Positions 1 through 4,756 of a stretch of DNA of 5,585 bases are shown here, piece by piece. Both the position numbers and the translations under genes were made by a program. How positions within the stretch are numbered: the stretch's first letter is position 1; every line of letters starts with the position of its first letter. This DNA is from Oscillospiraceae bacterium (GTDB lineage: Bacteria; Bacillota; Clostridia; Oscillospirales; Acutalibacteraceae). The notes beneath the pieces were generated by a model. The model ran no database searches, had not been told where the DNA came from, and saw only the letters and a list, made by a program, of their open reading frames with translations. Location of the stretch: positions 1 through 5,585 of the forward strand of contig JAQXLO010000055.1 in assembly GCA_029012165.1 (NCBI GenBank). Reading direction: 5' to 3'.

Positions 1-1
1 C

Positions 2-757
2 ATTGAGCAATTGCAGGAATATGGGTATAACGGATACAACCCAACGTTGTGGTTAGAAATCCTTTCGGAGACATCACTCTCTGTGTTCCCGACATCGCTG
101 ACAACACTTGGAAAAGGATGCTTCAAAAAAAGCAAAATAGAAATGGCTGCAATGGGAGCCACAAAAGTGGAGCGGATCCCGAATGAGAGCTTCTATGGTT
201 GCAATAATTTAGAGTTTGTAAGTGTTAAGGCGAAATATATCGGAAAAAACGCTTTTTCATATTGCGATGATTTGTATTTTTTTCAGTTAGAGTTATTGGA
301 GTCTGTTTCCAAGGACGCATTCCGGGATACGGCGGTCCAAATGGTGTATCCCGGTGCACGGTCGCAATTGAAGAAAAAACTTAAATATTCCGCATTTAAT
401 GAAAGAGACAGTGGATTCTTATGCCTTGGTTTCGAGATGAAATACAAGGACAGCGGGAAGTTGGATTTGAGGGAATACGAAGATGCGTTTGGAGAGGATG
501 CTGCCTCTGTGTTTCAGTTCACCTCCCGGAACAGCGAAATTTTGCGCATCGAACGGGATGGACAAACCTATACAGCGACAGGAGCAGGCACAGTTTCGCT
601 TCAGTGCAATTTGTTTGAGGCATTCAAAGACGATATGATGGACAACGACCTGTACATATACATATGCGGTGATTCCTCATCCGTTTATGCTACGGTTTCC
701 TATACATTCTGGCAGCAGCTGATTCGTATTTTCCTGTTCGGTTGGCTTTGGTATTGA
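2..757 (+). CDS. BspA-type leucine-rich-repeat surface protein, 3' part (5' end outside window)
   Basis: The frame is open to the left edge (codons from position 2 read I-E-Q before the TTG at 11), so this is the C-terminal part of a longer protein; the TTG is not a trusted start. Counting from that TTG as residue 1, about four LRR_5-type repeats of roughly 23 residues are visible (about 30-43, 53-72, 74-93 and 96-114), with the typical I-P/I-G ... A/S-F-x-x-C/T spacing (IPNESFYGC, IGKNAFSYC, VSKDAF). Residues about 148-200 resemble a bacterial Ig-like (Big_2) segment, including SRNSEILRI and TGAGTVSL; this assignment is weaker. The last 17 residues are hydrophobic and aromatic, ending FLFGWLWY, and could be a membrane- or wall-associated tail. 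Such proteins are usually secreted and bind surfaces or other proteins, but the ligand cannot be predicted. A signal peptide would lie outside the window. The gene is AT-richer than carB and argF. A small lipoprotein gene follows 114 bases downstream on the same strand. Confidence 0.8.
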   Translation: MEQLQEYGYNGYNPTLWLEILSETSLSVFPTSLTTLGKGCFKKSKIEMAAMGATKVERIPNESFYGCNNLEFVSVKAKYIGKNAFSYCDDLYFFQLELLESVSKDAFRDTAVQMVYPGARSQLKKKLKYSAFNERDSGFLCLGFEMKYKDSGKLDLREYEDAFGEDAASVFQFTSRNSEILRIERDGQTYTATGAGTVSLQCNLFEAFKDDMMDNDLYIYICGDSSSVYATVSYTFWQQLIRIFLFGWLWY

Positions 758-764
758 GTGAGGC

Positions 765-784
765 TTATCTGCTCTGACAGATAA
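765..784 (+). other. Short perfect stem-loop after the LRR gene
   Basis: TTATCTG at 765-771 and CAGATAA at 778-784 form a perfect 7-bp stem with a 6-base loop, beginning 7 bases after the stop codon of the LRR gene. No T-run follows on either strand, so it is not a convincing intrinsic terminator. It may stabilise the 3' end of the mRNA or be a chance palindrome. Confidence 0.35.
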
Positions 785-855
785 ACAACAAAATCCCAAA
801 GAAACACGAAGTTCTTCGAGATTGTTGGGTTCATACCCTTTGGCAAGTTTGTATC

Positions 856-863
856 AAAGGAGG
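856..863 (+). promoter_or_regulatory. Ribosome binding site of the small lipoprotein gene
   Basis: AAAGGAGG lies 8 bases upstream of the ATG at 872, close to the ideal Firmicutes Shine-Dalgarno sequence and spacing. It is the main reason for accepting the short gene downstream as real. I saw no convincing -35/-10 pair in 758-855, so the gene may be co-transcribed with the LRR gene. Confidence 0.85.
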
Positions 864-871
864 AAGTAAAA

Positions 872-1084
872 ATGAAAAAAAGTACGTTCTTTATTGGCTT
901 GATCGTGATTGGTATTCTCGCTCTGATTGGCAGCTGTGATTCTTCTTCCGGCTCAAGCTATTCGGATGAGTACAATAACAATAAAGAGTATCGAGACAAT
1001 GTCAACGAGGCTGCCGATGCGTTCGGAGAAGATCCGGGACATGTTGACGATGTTTATAATGCCCTTGCGGATGAAATGTATTGA
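872..1084 (+). CDS. Small predicted lipoprotein, 70 residues, function unknown
   Basis: The protein begins with a Lys-Lys n-region and a hydrophobic stretch (about residues 5-20), then I19-G20-S21-C22, which fits a lipobox. Cleavage before Cys22 would leave a lipid-anchored mature peptide of 49 residues on the outer face of the membrane. The mature part starts with a Ser/Gly-rich linker (about 24-31), then a Tyr/Asn-rich stretch, and ends in an acidic, probably helical segment (about 38-70) with the motif DAFGED and then HVDDVYNAL. An alternative is that the N-terminus stays uncleaved as a membrane anchor. ATG is chosen because of the strong ribosome binding site. I do not recognise the family. 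It follows the LRR protein gene on the same strand and shares the DAFGED hexapeptide with it. A strong terminator-like hairpin lies 74 bases after the stop. Confidence 0.75.
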   Translation: MKKSTFFIGLIVIGILALIGSCDSSSGSSYSDEYNNNKEYRDNVNEAADAFGEDPGHVDDVYNALADEMY

Positions 1085-1158
1085 TCTTTAGAGAACAACA
1101 GTTTTTTCTATTACGATTCAGGCGGAAAGGACAGCTTCCATTCAGTTCCAAACAATAC

Positions 1159-1200
1159 GGCGATACGGAAACCCGACAGGGTTTCCGTATCGCCTTTGTT
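1159..1200 (+). terminator. Strong intrinsic terminator after the lipoprotein gene
   Basis: Positions 1159-1174 and 1179-1194 are perfect inverted complements (16-bp stem, GACA loop), followed by TTTGTT at 1195-1200. AACAA at 1151-1155 can also pair with TTGTT at 1196-1200, extending the structure past a small bulge. On the minus strand the hairpin is followed by the T-rich GTATTGTTTGG, so it may also stop transcription coming from carB. Location, stem strength and T-rich flank fit a terminator for the left-hand plus-strand unit. Confidence 0.85.
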
Positions 1201-1303
1201 GACGCCTATACTATTGGACGACGATGTACATCGAATGCCGGCAAGCATAGATGCAAGCGTTTATAGATTCTCTTCACGGAAAATGGGATTTGTGCTGTGC
1301 ACC
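1201..1303. other. Intergenic stretch without a recognisable gene
   Basis: This stretch lies between the terminator and the palindrome cluster. It has no start codon with a ribosome binding site leading into a believable protein. It holds a perfect 12-base palindrome, CGATGTACATCG (1222-1233), an 8-base palindrome TGCCGGCA (1236-1243), and a short direct repeat GCAAGC (1241-1246 and 1254-1259). These could be a protein-binding site or the flank of the repeat element to the right; nothing further can be assigned. Confidence 0.5.
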
Positions 1304-1359
1304 GGGGAACCCCCGGCGAGGGTTCCCCACGCCAAAACAGTCCACCGGACTGTTTTGGC
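1304..1359. repeat. Twin long hairpins separated by two bases
   Basis: GGGGAACCC (1304-1312) pairs with GGGTTCCCC (1320-1328) across a 7-base loop. After AC, GCCAAAACAGTCC (1331-1343) pairs with GGACTGTTTTGGC (1347-1359) across the loop ACC. Both stems are mismatch-free. No T-tract follows either hairpin on either strand, which argues against ordinary intrinsic terminators. Confidence 0.75.
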
Positions 1360-1385
1360 TCCCCTCCTGCGCTTTTCTATTGTTA

Positions 1386-1434
1386 GGATTTCGCCGACTG
1401 CGGTCGGCGACCAAAGGCGCCGCCATTGGAATCC
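1386..1434. other. Perfectly closed three-way junction
   Basis: GGATT (1386-1390) pairs with AATCC (1430-1434). Between them sit two adjoining hairpins: TCGCCGAC (1391-1398) with GTCGGCGA (1403-1410), loop TGCG; and CCAAAGGC (1411-1418) with GCCATTGG (1422-1429), one A-A mismatch, loop GCC. No base is left over at the junction. This is seen directly in the sequence; whether it folds as RNA or extrudes as DNA is inference. Confidence 0.65.
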
Positions 1435-1476
1435 GCAAGCCTTTAAAAAGGCTTGAGCGAAACTTTTAAGGCAACA

Positions 1477-1497
1477 CCGCACAATCGGAGTGTGCGG
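1477..1497 (-). terminator. Hairpin just after carB, possible weak terminator
   Basis: On the minus strand CCGCACA and TGTGCGG form a 7-bp stem with a 7-base loop, 10 bases past the carB stop codon, followed by TGTTGCCTTAAAAGTTT. The stem is sound but the T-tract is poor, so this may be the carB terminator or only the outer hairpin of the palindrome cluster. The bidirectional-looking hairpin at 1159-1194 could act as a back-up stop. Confidence 0.4.
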
Positions 1498-1507
1498 ATT
1501 GACAGGA

Positions 1508-4500
1508 TCACAGCTTGCAGATGTCCACGGGGGTGAGGTCGTCCTTGGTGATCCCGGACAGCAGGCAGTTTGCCAATGCGTTGGCGGTGTCGATGGAGGT
1601 CAGCGTGGCAATGGAGCGCTCGATGGCTTTGCGCCGCAGCTGGACGGACATCATGGCAGGCTTGCGCCCGATCTTGGACGTGGACACCACGAAGTCGATG
1701 GCACCGCTGTCGAAGATGGAGATGATCTCCTGAAAGCCCTCCTTTGTGCCCATATCCACCGCTTTGGCGGCAATACCGTTTTGCTGCAAATAGGCGGCGG
1801 TGTTGGTGGTGGCGATGATGTCATAGCCGAACCGGACAAACTTTTTGGCCAGCGGTACCACCTCCGGCTTGTCCACATCCTTGACGGTGATGAGGACGGC
1901 TGTGCCCACCTTGTGCAGCTCGTACCCTGCGGCGATCAGTCCCTTGTACAGGGCGGTTTCAAAGTCTTTGTCGATGCCCAGCACCTCGCCGGTGGATTTC
2001 ATCTCGGGACCGAGGTGGCTGTCCACATCGCCCAGCTTCGGGAAGGAGAACACAGGCACCTTGACGGCGACATGGTCGCACTGCGGATGCAGTCCCACGC
2101 CGTAGCCCATGTCCCGCAGCTTCTCGCCGAAGAGGACACGGGTTGCCAGATCGACAATGGGGATGTTGGTGACTTTGCTGATGTAGGGGATGGTACGGGA
2201 GGAACGGGGATTGACCTCGATGACATAGACCTGCCCGTCATACAGAACATACTGAATGTTCACCAAGCCTTTGACGTGCAGCGCCTTGGAGAGGCGTTCG
2301 GTGTAATCCACGACCGTTCTGCGCACTTCTTCGGAAAGGGTCTGGGGCGGGTAGACGGAGATGGAGTCGCCGGAGTGAACACCGGCACGCTCGATATGCT
2401 CCATGATGCCGGGAATCAGCAGATCTTCGCCGTCGCAAACGGCGTCCACCTCGATCTCCGTGCCCATGAGGTACTTGTCGATCAGCACGGGATTTTCCAG
2501 TTTGGTGTCCGTGATGATGTCCATATATTCGAGAATGTCGGCCTCGGAGTAGGCGATGATCATATTTTGCCCGCCTAAAACGTAGGACGGACGAATCAGC
2601 ACGGGATAGCCCAGGGCATTGGCGCAGGCCACGGCGTCCTCGGCAGTGAAGGCGGTGTGTCCTGCGGGGCGGGGGATATGGCACTGCTCCAGCAGGGCGT
2701 CGAAGCGCTCTCTGTCCTCGGCGGCATCAATGCTGTCTGCCGAGGTGCCAAGGATCTTGATGCCCCGTTCGTTCAGGTACTTGGTCAGCTTGATGGCGGT
2801 CTGACCGCCGAACTGCACCACAACGCCGTAGGGCTTTTCGGTCATCAGAACCGACTCCACATCCTCGGGCGTGAGCGGCTCAAAGTACAGGCGGGACGCC
2901 ACGTCAAAGTCGGTGGAAACCGTTTCGGGGTTGTTGTTGACCAGCACGGCATCATAGCCGAGCGCCTTGAGGGTCTGGACGCAGTGGACGGAGCAGTAGT
3001 CGAACTCCACGCCCTGCCCGATACGGATGGGACCGGAGCCGATGACCATGATCTTTTTCTGGTCGTTGGGATGTTTTTTCAAGAAGTCTGCGGCTTCGTT
3101 TTCCTCGTCGAAGGTGGAGTAAAAATACGGCGTTTCCGCCTCCACTTCGGCGGCGCAGGTGTCCACCATCTTGAATGAAGCGTGCCGCTTGTAGGGAATC
3201 TTCTGTCCGCTGAGCTGCTCAATGGTCGCATCCAGGAAGCCGAGGTTCTTGGCTTTCAGGTACAGTTCATCGTCCAGCTCCGAGGTCTGCAAGGTGCTTT
3301 CCATCTGGGCGATATTGTGCAGTTTGTTCAAAAACCAGCGGTCAATTTTGGTAATATCGAATATCTCATCGGCAGTGATGCCCATTTTCAGCGCCTTGTA
3401 CAGCACGAAAACACGCTCGTCGTTGCACACATTCAACAGCGGGTACAGCGCCTCTTTGGTGCAGTCTGCAAACTTTTTGTGATTGAGCGTTGTCAGTCCC
3501 AATTCCACACAGCGGACGGCTTTCATCATCGCCTGCTCAAAGGAGGTGCCGATGGCCATGACCTCGCCCGTCGCCTTCATCTGCGTGCCGAGGGTGCGGT
3601 TGCCGTAGACAAATTTATCAAACGGCCAGCGGGGGAACTTGACGACCACATAGTCGATGGCAGGTTCCGTGCAGGCGTAGGTTTTCTTGGTGATGAAGTT
3701 GCGAATCTCATCGAGAGTGTAGCCGACCGCAATCAACGAGGCAACCTTGGCGATGGGGTAGCCGGTCGCCTTGGACGCCAAAGCAGAGGAACGGGACAAA
3801 CGGGGGTTGACCTCAATAACGGCGTATTCAAAGCTGTCCGTGTGCAAAGCAAACTGCACGTTACAGCCGCCTTCCACTTTCAGTGCACGAACGATTTCAA
3901 TCGCCGCCGTGCGCAGCATCTCAAACTCCTTGTCGGCGAGGGTCAGCGCAGGGGCGACAACGATGGAGTCGCCGGTGTGCACACCCACGGGATCCATATT
4001 TTCCATGGAGCAGACGGTGATGGTGTTGTCCTTGCTGTCCCGCACGACCTCAAATTCGATCTCTTTCCAGCCGGCGATGCATTTTTCCACGAGGATTTGC
4101 GTGATGGGGGACATACGCAGACCGTTTTCGGCGATGAGCTTCAGCTCCTCCCATGTGTTGGCAATGCCGCCGCCGGTACCGCCGAGGGTGTAGGCAGGGC
4201 GGATGATGACCGGCAGACCGATTTCCTTGGCGAAAGCCACGGCGTCGGGGAGGGTGTTGACCACCTTGGAGGGGACAACAGGCTGACCGATGGACTCCAG
4301 CAGATCCTTGAACATCTGTCTGTCCTCCGCCTTGTCGATGCTGTCCAAAGTGGCACCGATGAGACGGACATTGTTTTCCTCCAAAAAGCCCTCACGGGCA
4401 AGCTCCATGCCGAGGGTGAGCGCCGTTTGGCCGCCGAGGGTGGGGAGAATGCTGTCTGGCTTTTCCAAAAGGATGATTTTTTTCAGGGAATCGAGGGTCA

Positions 4501-4705
4501 GCGGCTCGATATACACCTTGTCCGCCATGGTTTTGTCGGTCATGATGGTGGCAGGGTTGGAGTTGACCAGCACCACCTGCAAGCCGATGTCCGACAGCGC
4601 ACGGCAGACTTGGGTGCCGGCGTAGTCGAATTCGGCGGCCTGACCGATGACGATGGGACCGGAGCCGATGACAAGAACTTTTTGTATTCCTTCTTTAACG
4701 GGCAT
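1508..4705 (-). CDS. carB: Carbamoyl-phosphate synthase, large subunit
   Basis: The 1065-residue protein is full length for the family (about 1070). It uses bicarbonate, two ATP and ammonia delivered by the glutaminase subunit CarA to make carbamoyl phosphate in the cytoplasm, for arginine and pyrimidine synthesis. Two homologous halves are visible. The carboxyphosphate half begins VLVIGSGPIVIGQAAEFDYAG (11-31) and keeps R129, R169 (IIRPAYTLGGTGGG), E215, Q284 and E298-V-N-P-R302. The linker/oligomerisation region spans about 400-550. The carbamoyl-phosphate half starts IMVIGSGPIRIGQGVEFDY (552-570) and has R665, R705 (RPSYVLGG), GIMEHIERAGVHSGDS (766-781) and E830-V-N-P-R834. The C-terminal MGS-like allosteric domain (about 930-1065) keeps the equivalents of E. 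coli K954, T974 and T977 (K946, T966, T969), but Met985 stands where E. coli has Lys993. A ribosome binding site 8 bases upstream supports the ATG. argF lies 51 bases upstream on the same strand; carA is not in the window. Confidence 0.98.
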   Translation of the reverse strand: MPVKEGIQKVLVIGSGPIVIGQAAEFDYAGTQVCRALSDIGLQVVLVNSNPATIMTDKTMADKVYIEPLTLDSLKKIILLEKPDSILPTLGGQTALTLGMELAREGFLEENNVRLIGATLDSIDKAEDRQMFKDLLESIGQPVVPSKVVNTLPDAVAFAKEIGLPVIIRPAYTLGGTGGGIANTWEELKLIAENGLRMSPITQILVEKCIAGWKEIEFEVVRDSKDNTITVCSMENMDPVGVHTGDSIVVAPALTLADKEFEMLRTAAIEIVRALKVEGGCNVQFALHTDSFEYAVIEVNPRLSRSSALASKATGYPIAKVASLIAVGYTLDEIRNFITKKTYACTEPAIDYVVVKFPRWPFDKFVYGNRTLGTQMKATGEVMAIGTSFEQAMMKAVRCVELGLTTLNHKKFADCTKEALYPLLNVCNDERVFVLYKALKMGITADEIFDITKIDRWFLNKLHNIAQMESTLQTSELDDELYLKAKNLGFLDATIEQLSGQKIPYKRHASFKMVDTCAAEVEAETPYFYSTFDEENEAADFLKKHPNDQKKIMVIGSGPIRIGQGVEFDYCSVHCVQTLKALGYDAVLVNNNPETVSTDFDVASRLYFEPLTPEDVESVLMTEKPYGVVVQFGGQTAIKLTKYLNERGIKILGTSADSIDAAEDRERFDALLEQCHIPRPAGHTAFTAEDAVACANALGYPVLIRPSYVLGGQNMIIAYSEADILEYMDIITDTKLENPVLIDKYLMGTEIEVDAVCDGEDLLIPGIMEHIERAGVHSGDSISVYPPQTLSEEVRRTVVDYTERLSKALHVKGLVNIQYVLYDGQVYVIEVNPRSSRTIPYISKVTNIPIVDLATRVLFGEKLRDMGYGVGLHPQCDHVAVKVPVFSFPKLGDVDSHLGPEMKSTGEVLGIDKDFETALYKGLIAAGYELHKVGTAVLITVKDVDKPEVVPLAKKFVRFGYDIIATTNTAAYLQQNGIAAKAVDMGTKEGFQEIISIFDSGAIDFVVSTSKIGRKPAMMSVQLRRKAIERSIATLTSIDTANALANCLLSGITKDDLTPVDICKL

Positions 4706-4713
4706 AAGAATTA

Positions 4714-4718
4714 CTCCT
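4714..4718 (-). promoter_or_regulatory. Ribosome binding site of carB
   Basis: On the minus strand AGGAG lies 8 bases before the carB ATG (4703-4705). It directly follows the T5 tract of the hairpin behind argF, so a transcript terminated in that tract would lack this site altogether. Confidence 0.85.
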
Positions 4719-4748
4719 AAAAAGGGGCGAGAGAGTGTCTCCCGCCCC
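4719..4748 (-). terminator. Intrinsic-terminator-like hairpin between argF and carB
   Basis: On the minus strand the stem GGGGCG-mismatch-GAGA, loop CAC, TCTC-mismatch-CGCCCC is followed at once by TTTTT (4719-4723). It is GC-rich, has 10 base pairs and one C-A-type mismatch, and begins 8 bases after the argF stop. By form it is a Rho-independent terminator. Lying between two genes of one pathway, it may act as a partial terminator that lowers carB relative to argF, as an attenuator, or as an mRNA processing or stability element. No clear promoter for carB was found in the argF end, so read-through is the simplest route to carB expression. Confidence 0.75.
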
Positions 4749-4756
4749 CGAATAAA

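Larger units (their letters stand above)
1304..1497. repeat. Cluster of consecutive inverted repeats (palindromic element or structured RNA)
   Basis: Nearly the whole stretch can base-pair locally. Hairpin 1 is 1304-1312 with 1320-1328 (9 bp). Hairpin 2 is 1331-1343 with 1347-1359 (13 bp, loop ACC), only two bases later. A closed three-way junction occupies 1386-1434. Hairpin 5 is 1436-1444 with 1447-1455 (CAAGCCTTT and its complement). Hairpin 6 is 1477-1483 with 1491-1497. Short linkers at 1360-1385 and 1456-1476 are unpaired. There is no coding evidence: the overlapping open frames lack a ribosome binding site and translate the palindromes. The layout resembles palindrome-rich intergenic cassettes that I recall from Oscillospiraceae genomes, but that is memory, not a search. 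It lies in the 3' region of carB, so on the minus strand it could be transcribed as a 3' UTR. Confidence 0.7.

Noticed and set aside
1081..1266. 61-residue plus-strand open frame after the lipoprotein gene
   Set aside because: It runs through the 16-bp terminator stem, overlaps the end of the lipoprotein gene and lacks a ribosome binding site.
1331..1359. Long hairpin considered as an intrinsic terminator
   Set aside because: The 13-bp stem is strong but no T-tract follows on either strand; it fits the palindrome cluster better.
1261..1482. 73-residue minus-strand open frame (and overlapping plus-strand frames at 1196-1469)
   Set aside because: They translate the inverted-repeat cluster, have no ribosome binding site and show no domain. 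The inverted-repeat structure explains the region better than coding.
1304..1497. CRISPR array or tRNA-like structure in the palindrome cluster
   Set aside because: The stems differ from each other in sequence, there are no regular spacers, and no tRNA cloverleaf with a T-arm consensus can be drawn.
1490..2578. 362-residue open frame on the plus strand opposite the carB 3' end
   Set aside because: Antisense shadow of carB with low-complexity composition and no known motif; it starts inside the carB-proximal hairpin.
3182..4720. 512-residue open frame on the plus strand opposite carB
   Set aside because: It is fully antisense to the well-supported carB reading frame. Its His/Asp/Gly/Val-rich translation is typical of the mirror frame of a GC-biased gene, and there is no recognisable domain.
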